64,000 bases of DNA from Rossellomorea aquimaris (GCA_020524245.1 JAIVLN010000002.1:434001-498000), one strand, 5' to 3'; numbered from the stretch's first letter, positions 32,574-40,527 are shown. Notes: generated by a model not told the origin, from the sequence alone. Numbers and translations: made by a program.

Positions 32574-33584
32574 ATGCCCCAACATAATATGCGCGAAAAT
32601 TTAATCCTTTTTCTCTTGTTCTTTTTATTCTTGTTTGGATTTTTCTTTGTTGACGAAATAAAAAGTTCAACGGTACCTTCTTCAATTCCTACGACACTAG
32701 TAGACTTGAATACCATTTTCTTGAGTATCGTGCTGGAAGCCTTCCCTTTTCTATTATTAGGCGTGTTCGTATCCGCCCTGATCCAATCTTTCGTTTCAGA
32801 AGAGACGATCAGGCGGTTCACTCCTAAAAAAGGGTATCTCGCATTATTTCCCGCAGCAGTTATGGCTGCGCTTTTCCCAGTTTGTGAGTGTGCCATCATA
32901 CCAGTCGTTCGTAGATTGATCAAAAAAGGGATGCCGCTACATATCGGTATCGTCTTTCTTGTCGGTGCACCAATCTTGAATCCAATTGTATTTCTATCAA
33001 CCTATTATGCATTCCGCTCCGATCTGACGGTCTTATATGCAAGAATGGGACTGGGTTTCATTTTGGCAATATTGATTGGAGGAATCATCTACGCACTCTA
33101 CAAGAATCGTGATATGTTAAAGAGGTCGAACCACGACCTTGAGCACAATCATTCACATAATAACAAACAACCCGCTTCTAAATGGAAGCTGACGATGTAT
33201 CATATGACGGATGAATTCTTCGACACAGGAAAATTCCTCTTGCTTGGAGCACTGTTAGCCAGTTCATTCCAGGCTTTTGTCAGTCGTGATGTCATTGCAG
33301 CCATCGGTTCGGAAGTGTGGTCGTCTACTTTAGTGATGATGGCTTTTGCTTATCTTGTGTCACTCTGTTCTGAAGCAGATGCATTTGTAGCGGTAACCTT
33401 CCAATCGACCTTCAGTACAGCATCGATCGTCGCATTCCTCGTTTATGGACCGATGCTTGATATCAAGAATACAATGATGCTTCTTGCCTATTTCAAAAAG
33501 AAATTCGTATTGGTGCTCATGGGTGTTATAACAGGCTCGGTGTTCATCGCTATTCTCATTTTTCAACTACTGATCGGAGGTTGA
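32574..33584 (+). CDS. ycgR: YcgR-type permease (DUF318/UPF0718 family)
   Basis: A 336-aa membrane protein with eight helices in two inverted halves. PVCECAIIPVVRRLIKKGMP and CSEADAFVAVTF are family signatures; the paired Cys in FPVCECA and the Cys-Ser-Glu-Ala-Asp motif are likely metal-contacting positions in the membrane. A His-rich linker (HDLEHNHSHNN) sits in the middle. Members are thought to move metals or metalloids. It is 22 bp after znuA and 4 bp before ycgQ, under the same Zur box, so a role in zinc handling is likely. Confidence 0.85.
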   Translation: MPQHNMRENLILFLLFFLFLFGFFFVDEIKSSTVPSSIPTTLVDLNTIFLSIVLEAFPFLLLGVFVSALIQSFVSEETIRRFTPKKGYLALFPAAVMAALFPVCECAIIPVVRRLIKKGMPLHIGIVFLVGAPILNPIVFLSTYYAFRSDLTVLYARMGLGFILAILIGGIIYALYKNRDMLKRSNHDLEHNHSHNNKQPASKWKLTMYHMTDEFFDTGKFLLLGALLASSFQAFVSRDVIAAIGSEVWSSTLVMMAFAYLVSLCSEADAFVAVTFQSTFSTASIVAFLVYGPMLDIKNTMMLLAYFKKKFVLVLMGVITGSVFIAILIFQLLIGG

Positions 33585-33588
33585 GCTT

Positions 33589-34551
33589 TTGAATAACCAA
33601 TTTTATATCAATTTGCGAGCGATCATTCTGTTCGGGTTTGCATTCCTGTTATGTTCATTCATCTACAGTGGGAAAATCCAATATTATATCGCCCCGCAAA
33701 TGATGAAGTTCATTTACTTTGCAGCTGGGACGTTTTTTGTTTTGGGTGTCGTCCAGATGTTCCGATCCGAAGATTCAGAGGAACATTGTCTTTGTGGTCA
33801 TGATCATGCCGATACGAGCAAACCGTTCATGCGATTCTCTGTGTATTTTTTGTTTCTATTGCCATTACTGACAGGGTTTGTATTCCCAGATAAAGTATTG
33901 GATAGTGCCATGGCCGAGAAGAAAGGTGTATCACTTAACGGAACGGTCGGGATGAAGGCTTCTGCTTCAAAAACAGACAAGTCTCGTGAAAAAACGGACA
34001 GTGATACACCAAATGCAGATGCATACCTGGAAGATCCAGAAAAGTATATGGAAGAGCTGGAAGAGAAATATTCAGCTGATTCACAAGAAAGTTCAACAAG
34101 TGGATCAGCCGATACCGATGCGGTTTTCGATTACGATGAATATTACTTAGAAATTGCTGAGAAATATGAAGATCGGGAAAAAATCAAAATTACGGACGAC
34201 AATTACGCTGACCTCGTCGATTCCATTGCGATTTTCTTAGACCGCTTCGAAGGGAAAGAAATTGAAATCAAAGGGTTCGTGTATCGCGAGGATGGTATGG
34301 AACAAAATCAAATCGTCGTAGCTCGGTTCCTAATGAGCTGTTGTTCAGCAGACACCTCTGTAATTGGTATGATGGCTGAAGGGCTCGACTTGGGTGAAAT
34401 TGAAACTGACAGTTGGGTGAAGGTGACCGGCACGATCTCTCAAACAACGTATGGAGATGATCGTATCCCTTCCATTGAAGTGAGTAAGATTAAACAAATC
34501 AAAAAGCCGGACACGCCATATGTGTATCAGGACTTAGGGATATTCAATTAA
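33589..34551 (+). CDS. ycgQ: YcgQ-type partner protein (TIGR03943 family)
   Basis: A 320-aa protein with three to four N-terminal membrane helices (to about residue 105), an acidic serine-rich linker, and a C-terminal OB-like domain at about 195-315 containing VARFLMSCCSADTSVIG, the conserved Cys-Cys motif of the family. CLCGHDHAD near residue 65 is another potential zinc site. The partner of YcgR-type permeases in many Firmicutes. Start is TTG at 33589 with GGAGG 9 nt upstream. Last gene of the Zur-box operon. Confidence 0.85.
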   Translation: MNNQFYINLRAIILFGFAFLLCSFIYSGKIQYYIAPQMMKFIYFAAGTFFVLGVVQMFRSEDSEEHCLCGHDHADTSKPFMRFSVYFLFLLPLLTGFVFPDKVLDSAMAEKKGVSLNGTVGMKASASKTDKSREKTDSDTPNADAYLEDPEKYMEELEEKYSADSQESSTSGSADTDAVFDYDEYYLEIAEKYEDREKIKITDDNYADLVDSIAIFLDRFEGKEIEIKGFVYREDGMEQNQIVVARFLMSCCSADTSVIGMMAEGLDLGEIETDSWVKVTGTISQTTYGDDRIPSIEVSKIKQIKKPDTPYVYQDLGIFN

Positions 34552-34581
34552 AAGAAGCTGACCGTAAATGGTCAGCTTCTT
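34552..34581. terminator. Bidirectional terminator after ycgQ
   Basis: AAGAAGCTGACC (34552-34563) pairs exactly with GGTCAGCTTCTT (34570-34581). Confidence 0.88.
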
Positions 34582-35126
34582 TACATTCTCTTATAATCTC
34601 GTTTCAACATGCTGTATAGATAGCAATCATGATAATGGTCATACAAGTATTCTGCGTCTCGTATCGTACCTTCTTTTACAAAACCAAGCCGTTCAGGGAT
34701 TGCTACACTCTTGCGATTTTCCGTTCCACATTGGATTTCAACACGGTTCAGGTGAAGTGTGTTGAAGACGTAGTCAACTAACACTTCCACTGCTTTAGTC
34801 ATGATCCCTTTACCCTGGTATCCTTCAGCCAGCCAGTAACCGATGGAAGTTTTCTTACTTGCTTGGTCAATGTAATGAAATCCAACCATCCCGACAATCT
34901 TTCCTTCATAAAGGATCCCCGCTTGGAAGCCATTGTCTTCAGCATACTGCTTCAACCACATATCGATTACCGGTTCATAATCCTCTTCTGCCTTCATGTT
35001 GTCTACCCACGGAAGCCACTCTCTTAAATACGGACGGGAACCATCCACAAGTGCGAACAACTCTGGAACGTCCCTCTTCTCTAATAGTTTAAGTGATAAG
35101 CCTTCTTCTATTGGAAAAATGAACAT
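34581..35126 (-). CDS. RimJ/RimL-type GNAT acetyltransferase (YdaF-like)
   Basis: A 181-aa GNAT. SRPYLREWLPWVD at 30-42 and the acetyl-CoA loop WLAEGYQGKGIMTKAV (about 93-108) match the ribosomal-protein Ser acetyltransferase-like group, and the C-terminal ERLGFVKEGTIRDAEYL block is typical. The substrate is unknown. AGGAGAGG precedes the ATG. It is 14 bp downstream of the membrane-anchored hypothetical gene and may be cotranscribed with it. Confidence 0.88.
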   Translation of the reverse strand: MFIFPIEEGLSLKLLEKRDVPELFALVDGSRPYLREWLPWVDNMKAEEDYEPVIDMWLKQYAEDNGFQAGILYEGKIVGMVGFHYIDQASKKTSIGYWLAEGYQGKGIMTKAVEVLVDYVFNTLHLNRVEIQCGTENRKSVAIPERLGFVKEGTIRDAEYLYDHYHDCYLYSMLKRDYKRM

Positions 35127-35140
35127 TTGATCCTCTCCTG

Positions 35141-35539
35141 TTACTCGTATGGATTGATTCTTACATCAATGATGTCCCACTCACGAAACCCGACTTTCTT
35201 CATGACGATGTACAAATCCCCATCGTATGACTCGATTACTTCGGAACCCTCATCTTTATATTCATAAGCTTGGAAACGCGCTCTCACTTCATAGCCATTA
35301 TCAACATCTTCTGCAGAGTCAATGATCATACGGGTTTGGTCCAGTTCTTTTGTTTCAGGAAACTTGATAAACGCTTCAAGCTCTTCTTTTTGATCTTTGA
35401 CAGAATCATCACTGATGGTACCTGCTTTCAATTCTTCTATGAATTCATTCGCTTGTTCCTCTGGAGTCTTGATTAAGTAAGATGTTAAAAAGACGAGCAA
35501 AATCCCAGTTAGGAATGCGCTTACGAAAATCATGATCAA
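35141..35539 (-). CDS. Membrane-anchored hypothetical protein
   Basis: A 132-aa protein with one N-terminal membrane helix (FVSAFLTGILLVFLTSYLI) and an acidic extracytoplasmic domain of about 100 residues with strands at the end (GDLYIVMKKVGFREWDIIDV), of unknown family. The listed start is TTG at 35539. An ATT at 35551 in the same frame would add NKKL to the front, has AGGG 7 nt upstream, and gives a more normal positive N-terminus, so a rare ATT start is possible. Confidence 0.6.
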   Translation of the reverse strand: MIMIFVSAFLTGILLVFLTSYLIKTPEEQANEFIEELKAGTISDDSVKDQKEELEAFIKFPETKELDQTRMIIDSAEDVDNGYEVRARFQAYEYKDEGSEVIESYDGDLYIVMKKVGFREWDIIDVRINPYE

Positions 35540-35606
35540 CTTCTTGTTAATGGATCATCCCTGCCTTCTATGTAATATCTGTACGTATACTACCATATTT
35601 CCACAT

Positions 35607-35637
35607 AAAAAGGGAATTGCCTACATGAGACAATTCC
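35607..35637 (-). terminator. Terminator of the VOC gene
   Basis: GGAATTG (35613-35619) pairs with CAATTCC (35631-35637); the minus strand continues CCTTTTTATG. Confidence 0.75.
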
Positions 35638-35654
35638 TGTACAAATCAGAATTC

Positions 35655-36035
35655 CTATTTTCCAGCTTCGTGTTGTTCACAGATCATCAGAACATTGCCT
35701 TCCGGATCTTTGAAGTTAAAAAATGACACATCTGGATGCCTTTCAATTTCACGTACAATTTGGCCGCCTTTTTCTTTTACAAATTGATAGGCTTCGTCAA
35801 TGTTGTCCGTATGGAGCATGACAGAAGCTTCTGTTCCTGGAGCGTTATTGCGGTCATCATCCAACAGGATGCCGCCTCCGTCTTCCAATTCAAAGAAATG
35901 CACAGGATGTTCAGGGTTGACGTCCGGTGTTTTCTTTCCTAAAAGTTCTGCGTACCATGTCGCAGTCTTTTGAAGGTCTTTCACATGAATAAAAGGTGTT
36001 CCTACACGATTGATCGGACTTTTCGTAATTTTCAT
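35655..36035 (-). CDS. VOC-family (glyoxalase/bleomycin-resistance fold) protein
   Basis: A 126-aa vicinal-oxygen-chelate protein. VGTPFIHVKDLQKTATWYAELLG is the first beta-alpha-beta module and HTDNIDEAYQFVKEKGGQIV the second; HPDVSFFNFKDPEGNVLMICE is the closing motif with the conserved Glu. It probably forms a dimer with a metal site, substrate unknown. ATG at 36035 follows AAGGAGG; it lies 11 bp after the isochorismatase-like gene and should be cotranscribed. Confidence 0.85.
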   Translation of the reverse strand: MKITKSPINRVGTPFIHVKDLQKTATWYAELLGKKTPDVNPEHPVHFFELEDGGGILLDDDRNNAPGTEASVMLHTDNIDEAYQFVKEKGGQIVREIERHPDVSFFNFKDPEGNVLMICEQHEAGK

Positions 36036-36046
36036 CATCGTCCTCC

Positions 36047-36598
36047 TTAATGAGTTATCGGCTTGTGCATCCAATGGATTTCACTCGATTTGAGTAAGGA
36101 TAAAGTGGCTTTCGGACTCCAAAAATTTTCAAGCGTATGATGGACATGTTTGATAATTGCTTCTGCGGTCATATGATCTTTGTCCGTTGTCGTATGGGCG
36201 TCTGTCACCAACGTCACATCCAAATGATGGTCAAATGCACCTCTGCAGGATGAATCTACACAAAAATCGGTTTGGGCTCCACAAATATAAAGGTGATTGA
36301 TATTCCTGGTTGTCAATACATCATTCAATTTGGTGTCTGAAAATGCATTAGGCAACGTCTTGTAAATGATCGTTTCTGACTCTAGCGGCTTTTCCAGCTG
36401 TTTATGAAGCTGCCAATTCGGCTCCCCACGCTTCATCGGTCCGATCGGATATTCATGCTGAACATAAATGACGTCAATGTCACTCATTCTTGCACGCTTA
36501 ATCAACTGATTGATCCTGTGGATGGTTTGCAACTCCTGATAACTGTTTTCCATGACAGCTTTCTGAACATCAATGACGAGCAGAGCTTCTTTTGTCAT
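36047..36598 (-). CDS. Isochorismatase-like cysteine hydrolase
   Basis: A 183-aa hydrolase of the isochorismatase fold. The catalytic triad is visible: Asp in LLVIDVQKAV, Lys in YKTLPNAF and Cys in CGAQTDFCVDSSCRGA. Such enzymes split amides, for example nicotinamide or other small amides; the substrate here is unknown. AAGGAGG sits 7 nt before the ATG. An in-frame start 14 codons upstream has no ribosome site. Confidence 0.9.
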   Translation of the reverse strand: MTKEALLVIDVQKAVMENSYQELQTIHRINQLIKRARMSDIDVIYVQHEYPIGPMKRGEPNWQLHKQLEKPLESETIIYKTLPNAFSDTKLNDVLTTRNINHLYICGAQTDFCVDSSCRGAFDHHLDVTLVTDAHTTTDKDHMTAEAIIKHVHHTLENFWSPKATLSLLKSSEIHWMHKPITH

Positions 36599-36792
36599 GC
36601 GGTAGCCTCCTTCGTGTATAGAAAAATCATAACGGAACATAAGTTCGCGTTTTTCTTACAATAAGGTTTTCGCGATTATTTGTCGATTCCCTGCAACCTT
36701 TTTCGAATTCTATCGTCTATATATGTAGGAGGATCCTTAGAAGTAAAATTTCTGGTTCCCCCTAAACAGATTATCCTACCTCCCCTTACATT

Positions 36793-36824
36793 GGACTGGC
36801 TTTCCCTAGCCAGTCCCTATTTTT
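36793..36824 (+). terminator. Plus-strand terminator-like hairpin without an obvious gene
   Basis: GGACTGGCT pairs with AGCCAGTCC (36808-36816), followed by CTATTTTT. Upstream (36728) is a TAGGAGGATCC ribosome-like site but no start codon, so a short transcript or lost gene is possible. Confidence 0.55.
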
Positions 36825-36826
36825 AT

Positions 36827-37378
36827 TCATGTGGCATTGATAAAGTAAACAAGATTATCCGTCCATTCCTCAAATTCATAGATAAATCCCTTTCGGACGC
36901 ATTCGAACTCCATACCGACACTTTTCGCTAAATGAACAGAAGCGTCATTATCCAAATTGATATGTGCCTCTATTCGGTGGAAATCGAGCTTTTTGAAAGC
37001 AATGTCCAGGGCTGCTTGCACCGCTTCCTTACCGAAACCCTTTCGCCAGAAATGATTGTGGAGCGTATATCCGATCCGCCCCCATTGGAAGTCGTATCGC
37101 AACAGTGTGGAAATATCGATCGTGCCGATATGATCACCGGAATCTTTATGGAAAACTCCGAATATGTAACAGTCATCTTCTTTTATCATTTCATGATGCC
37201 TTTCGACCAATTGATAAAACCAAACTTCGGTACATTCGCTCATGTCCGTTTTTCCCTGGTCATATTTATGTTGTGACGGCAAACGCTCTTCATGCTGATG
37301 CAGCCAGTTGGAATAGTCGTCGTTTTCATAAGGCCTTATGATTAATCGTTTTGTTTCTGCATATAAGTTCTGTTGCAT
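36827..37378 (-). CDS. GNAT-family acetyltransferase
   Basis: A 183-aa GNAT of the RimJ/RimL type. TKRLIIRPYENDDYSNW opens the domain and YTLHNHFWRKGFGKEAVQA is the acetyl-CoA loop; HINLDNDASVHLAKSVGMEFECVRKG is the following helix-strand. GCGGGGAAG precedes the ATG at 37378. Substrate unknown. No close partner. Confidence 0.85.
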   Translation of the reverse strand: MQQNLYAETKRLIIRPYENDDYSNWLHQHEERLPSQHKYDQGKTDMSECTEVWFYQLVERHHEMIKEDDCYIFGVFHKDSGDHIGTIDISTLLRYDFQWGRIGYTLHNHFWRKGFGKEAVQAALDIAFKKLDFHRIEAHINLDNDASVHLAKSVGMEFECVRKGFIYEFEEWTDNLVYFINAT

Positions 37379-37426
37379 GAACTTCCCCGCTTTCTTGGTA
37401 GACTCTATCTTGATGGTCGCTAAATA

Positions 37427-37464
37427 AAACAAGTATGTAGGATCATTCCCTCACATACTTGTTT
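37427..37464 (-). terminator. Terminator of the 84-aa gene
   Basis: AAACAAGTATGT pairs with ACATACTTGTTT; on the minus strand TTGTTTTATTT follows. Confidence 0.75.
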
Positions 37465-37489
37465 AGGTCTTGCGTATTCTATTTCTGTA

Positions 37490-37744
37490 TTACTGGACTT
37501 TAATCCTTTTTTTCGATTTCTTTTTCTTAACGACGAGTTGATAGGCGAGCGTCACCTTCTCTTCCACATAGTTCAGCGTTACATTTCGGTCTGGATCAGA
37601 CAGCATCCCTACCGCTCTTGCCATATGATCCAAAGCAGCCCTCAAATCCTTCTCACTTCTGGATGTCTCATTCAGGTGGAGGTCATCCATCACATGATAA
37701 GCCATCGCTTGAATGTCCCTTAAACGCGCTTCTTCACTCTTCAA
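37490..37744 (-). CDS. 84-aa helical hypothetical protein
   Basis: A mostly helical, charged protein with a very basic C-terminus (VKKKKSKKRIKVQ). LRDIQAMAYHVMDDLHLNETSRSE and DHMARAVGMLSD read as amphipathic helices. Start is TTG at 37744 after GGGAGGGG. It has its own terminator. Family not recognised. Confidence 0.55.
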   Translation of the reverse strand: MKSEEARLRDIQAMAYHVMDDLHLNETSRSEKDLRAALDHMARAVGMLSDPDRNVTLNYVEEKVTLAYQLVVKKKKSKKRIKVQ

Positions 37745-37874
37745 AGCGTCCCCTCCCAGCTAGTACTTTTCGCGAGCATACTCTAACTTATGGAAAGAAC
37801 CATCTGAAAATGAATCTTTTTTAGTCAGTGCCAGGTACTTTCAACGAAACCTGTCATAGCAGTGTTTGTTGGAG

Positions 37875-37933
37875 GTGCCAGGTACCGTTTATGAACCTTG
37901 TCCTACCAAGGGTTTGAAAACGGTACCTGGCAC
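37875..37933. repeat. 59-bp palindromic repeat, copy 1
   Basis: Perfect 16-bp ends GTGCCAGGTACCGTTT and its complement, enclosing 27 bp with a second small stem. A half copy (AGTGCCAGGTACTTTC) lies at 37827-37842. Same length and ends as the copies at 41165 and 42490. Confidence 0.85.
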
Positions 37934-38011
37934 TTGGATTGTTTTGGGTGTAAATCCCATACTATTATTGAAAGGGATTGAATAGGGAGCTATGTGTCAG
38001 GAGGGATCCGT

Positions 38012-38542
38012 ATGTTCGAATTGGTAACAGAGCGATTACGCTTAAGGCCTCTCAGGGAATCGGATGTGGTGTACTTAATGAAGATCTTCAGCGATCCCAT
38101 CGCCATGCAGTATTATCCAAGTACGAAGTCCGAACAGGAGGCTGAAGAGTGGATAGAATGGAACCACAATAATTACGATGCGTTCAACGTCGGCTTGTGT
38201 GCAGTCGAGCTGCGAGACACCTGCACATTCATCGGTCAATGTGGTATTGTGCCCCAAAAGGTGGACGGAACGATCACTATGGAAATCGGCTATTTGTTCA
38301 TCCGTGAGCATTGGGGGAAAGGTTATGCGACAGAAGCAGCGAAAGCCTGTCTTAATTACGGCATTGAGAAATGCAAATTCCCTAAGATGATTTCACTCAT
38401 AGACCCTGCAAACGAATCATCGATTGCAGTCGCCATACGGATTGGCATGCAAAAGGAAAACCGAATCCAGAAATGGAATCGGTCGATTGATGTGTATTCT
38501 ATTCGTTCAGAAGCTGTTCATGAAGAAACAGACGTATCATGA
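38012..38542 (+). CDS. RimJ/RimL-type GNAT acetyltransferase
   Basis: A 176-aa GNAT. FELVTERLRLRPLRESD is the standard N-terminus; REHWGKGYATEAAKACLNYG is the acetyl-CoA binding loop, and NESSIAVAIRIGMQKENR the terminal helix. ATG at 38012 follows CAGGAGGG. Its last 25 bp overlap the convergent gamma-glutamylcyclotransferase-like gene. Substrate unknown. Confidence 0.88.
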   Translation: MFELVTERLRLRPLRESDVVYLMKIFSDPIAMQYYPSTKSEQEAEEWIEWNHNNYDAFNVGLCAVELRDTCTFIGQCGIVPQKVDGTITMEIGYLFIREHWGKGYATEAAKACLNYGIEKCKFPKMISLIDPANESSIAVAIRIGMQKENRIQKWNRSIDVYSIRSEAVHEETDVS

Positions 38543-38937
38543 TCTTCCAGCCATTCCATCCAGTCACCTGATGGAATGCATTTTTGACAAATGGAAAGGT
38601 TATGATCGACGGTATAGATGTACGTGTCTAAAAGTCCATCACTTGTCGTCACCTTTTTCACCATCCGCTCATACAAGTTATTTACACGGCCAGATACATA
38701 ATTCTCCAGTCGATCCAGGGATTGAAGTCCAGTTTCATCCACTTCAAAGATTTCACCGTACACTTTGCCCTGAGGCGATAGACTTAATGCCGGGTATCCA
38801 AGACCTGTGTCATACAGCGTTCCCTTAATCCAAGCGTTTTCTGCCACACAGCGAGCTCCCTTTAATACGTGATGGTTACTCGCCCCTTTCCGAAGCGTTC
38901 CATATACAAAGACCAAATGACGCACAGAATCAGTCAT
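38518..38937 (-). CDS. Gamma-glutamylcyclotransferase-like protein (GGCT/AIG2 fold)
   Basis: A 139-aa protein. The N-terminal VFVYGTLRKGASNHHVL is the GGCT signature with the YGxL substrate-binding loop, and YGEIFEVDETGLQSLDRLE contains the catalytic Glu region and the typical LDxLE. Characterised relatives release 5-oxoproline from gamma-glutamyl amines or peptides. It follows the 53-aa gene by 9 bp and AGAGGG; both lie downstream of a SAM-I riboswitch, so it is probably expressed when methionine/SAM is short. The kip-type 5-oxoprolinase operon in this window could consume its product. Confidence 0.85.
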   Translation of the reverse strand: MTDSVRHLVFVYGTLRKGASNHHVLKGARCVAENAWIKGTLYDTGLGYPALSLSPQGKVYGEIFEVDETGLQSLDRLENYVSGRVNNLYERMVKKVTTSDGLLDTYIYTVDHNLSICQKCIPSGDWMEWLEDHDTSVSS

Positions 38938-38946
38938 GCCATCCCT

Positions 38947-39108
38947 CTACTTCCTCCGAATACGTTTTCTCTCACGCATATAACTCCGAATGTATTTTTC
39001 GTAGGTTTTCCTATGAAAAGCTTTGATCTCTTCATCACTCATCGCACGAATATGCTCTTGGTCATTTGGCAAGGCGTTCGTCTCTTCATTCCATGCCTTT
39101 TTCACCAT
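38947..39108 (-). CDS. 53-aa basic helical protein under SAM-riboswitch control
   Basis: A small gene read from an ideal AGGAGG (39121-39116) 7 nt before the ATG at 39108. The peptide is hydrophilic and helical with an acidic middle (DEEIKAFHRKTYEKYIRSY) and a strongly basic end (RERKRIRRK). I do not recognise it. It is the first gene after the SAM-I riboswitch and its terminator, and lies 9 bp before the GGCT-like gene. No membrane segment or zinc motif. Confidence 0.7.
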   Translation of the reverse strand: MVKKAWNEETNALPNDQEHIRAMSDEEIKAFHRKTYEKYIRSYMRERKRIRRK

Positions 39109-39159
39109 TTCCATTCCTCCTCAATCGGATTCACATAGGAAAACGCAGTGTATATTGTG

Positions 39160-39199
39160 AAAAAACAAAAACTCCTTCTGCTTTGATGCAAAAAGAGTT
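39160..39199 (-). terminator. Terminator of the SAM-I riboswitch
   Basis: Minus-strand AACTCTTTTTGC pairs with GCAGAAGGAGTT and is followed by TTTGTTTTTT. It is placed directly after the aptamer, as in other S-box leaders. Confidence 0.88.
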
Positions 39200-39210
39200 C
39201 GACCGATGAC

Positions 39211-39309
39211 CCTTATCACTCAAAGTTACCTTTGCTGGTTGGAGCACCTTTTATAAGCAGGTTGCTGTGGAGTCTTCAAGCCAGTTCTTTCGTCCACTCT
39301 TGATAATTT
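39211..39309 (-). ncRNA. SAM-I riboswitch (S-box)
   Basis: The minus strand reads the S-box landmarks in order: P1 strand TTATCAAGAG, GAAAGAACTGGC, GAAGACTCC, CAGCAACC, AAAGGTGCTCCAACCAGCAA and the closing GAGTGATAAGG. P1 pairs TTATCA (39306-39301) with TGATAA (39218-39213). SAM binding should favour the terminator at 39160-39199 and switch off the 53-aa and GGCT-like genes. Confidence 0.93.
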
Positions 39310-39328
39310 ATGTATGAAATTTGACGCA

Positions 39329-39357
39329 ATTATATGACGGAAGATATGGAATGTCAA
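39329..39357 (-). promoter_or_regulatory. Consensus promoter of the SAM riboswitch transcript
   Basis: Exact TTGACA (39357-39352), 17-bp spacer, exact TATAAT (39334-39329) on the minus strand. Confidence 0.88.
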
Positions 39358-39386
39358 TGGGATTTTACTGAAGATTCAAGAAATGT

Positions 39387-39647
39387 TCAATAACGATCGT
39401 GCAAGTGGATCGGTCTCTTCAGAGCATCCAGATCCTCCTCCATGTTCATCATCTTATCCTGAAGGAGTTTCTTTGCATCCTTCACGCCCTTGTTATAGGC
39501 GTATGGACCCGCTTCTTTCAAAAAGAAATCAAGCATCAACCCTGCTGCCAGATCGCCGATCTCTTCCCCTCTCTCATCCATGAAGTAACCTTGAATGTTT
39601 TTCACCAACTGTTCTCGCTCTTCTTTCGGTATTTCAATGATCATCAT
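39387..39647 (-). CDS. DUF2164-family protein
   Basis: An 86-aa helical protein. EIPKEEREQLVKNIQGYF, DLAAGLMLDFFLKEAGPYAYNKGVKDA is the DUF2164 pattern, a small family of unknown function. It overlaps the end of the sirtuin gene by 4 bp, so the two are translated together. GGAGGGG precedes the ATG pair. Any role in acylation control is only suggested by the neighbour. Confidence 0.8.
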   Translation of the reverse strand: MMIIEIPKEEREQLVKNIQGYFMDERGEEIGDLAAGLMLDFFLKEAGPYAYNKGVKDAKKLLQDKMMNMEEDLDALKRPIHLHDRY

Positions 39648-40375
39648 ACCGTCCCCTCCAATACTTTATCGCGAATCATTTGCAAAACGTCGCCTGCTTT
39701 CCCTTCAATCTGCAGGTCAAATTGATTATGTAAGTAAGTCTCTTCTTGGTTGATGATGACCTTCTTTCCATCTGATAGAAAAGGTAATTCATTTGCTGGA
39801 GCGACTTGTAGACTCGATCCAATCACAATCATCAGGTCTGATTGTTCAATGTCTCGTATCGCACTGCCCCATACATCTTGCGGCAACATTTCCCCGAACA
39901 AAATGATATTCGGACGGAGATGACCCTCACAATCCGAACAAGACTCGTGTTCCAAAAAGGTAGCCTCATCCGCTCCGGCTCCACATTCGTGACAGAAGAT
40001 CTTCCGTAGTGAACCGTGCAACTCATGGACAGTGCCACTTCCAGACTGTTGGTGGAATCCGTCGACATTTTGGGTGACGACTGCAGAAACATGACCCTCT
40101 TTTTCCAAATCCGCCAACGCATCGTGCCCTTTGTGAGGTTCGCATTTTTTCAAATCGGATAATCTCAAGCTGTAAAAACCATGGAAAAGATTATATTGAT
40201 GCTCTAAGGCATCGACCGTCGATACCGTTATCGGATCGATCTTTTTCCACCAGCCCTCTTTGGAACGGAAATCAGGAATGCCGCTTTCAGTGGACATGCC
40301 TGCCCCGGTGAAAATGACCGTATGACGGGACTCTTTCATCCATTCTGCTAAAAGGTCAATCTTCGGTTTGTCCAT
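39644..40375 (-). CDS. cobB: NAD-dependent sirtuin deacylase
   Basis: A 243-aa Sir2-family enzyme. FTGAGMSTESGIPDFRS is the NAD-binding GAGxS...GIPDFR motif; TQNVDGFHQQSG and HELHGSL carry the catalytic residues including the His, and CHECG...CSDC is the zinc tetra-Cys. VIGSSLQVAPANELP completes the Rossmann part. It removes acyl groups from lysines. ATG at 40375 follows AGGAGG; the longer in-frame start has no site. Confidence 0.94.
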   Translation of the reverse strand: MDKPKIDLLAEWMKESRHTVIFTGAGMSTESGIPDFRSKEGWWKKIDPITVSTVDALEHQYNLFHGFYSLRLSDLKKCEPHKGHDALADLEKEGHVSAVVTQNVDGFHQQSGSGTVHELHGSLRKIFCHECGAGADEATFLEHESCSDCEGHLRPNIILFGEMLPQDVWGSAIRDIEQSDLMIVIGSSLQVAPANELPFLSDGKKVIINQEETYLHNQFDLQIEGKAGDVLQMIRDKVLEGTV

Positions 40376-40430
40376 GAACGTTCCTCCTGTCTTGGACATC
40401 TGGAAATGGTTCCATTATAGCATATATGAT

Positions 40431-40464
40431 AAAAAGGCTGACCTGATGCAACAGGTCAACCTTT
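40431..40464 (-). terminator. Terminator of the yjcZ gene
   Basis: Minus-strand AAAGGTTGACCTGTTGC and ATCAGGTCAGCC form a stem followed by TTTTTATC. Confidence 0.8.
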
Positions 40465-40527
40465 GTTTCAAAATTATACTAATTGAAAACAGATGGTGGT
40501 CATGCCCCCCCATCTGTCCAACCTTCA

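Noticed and set aside
36728-36826. Small gene after TAGGAGGATCC
   Set aside because: There is a ribosome-like site and a terminator, but no ATG, GTG or TTG at a usable distance.
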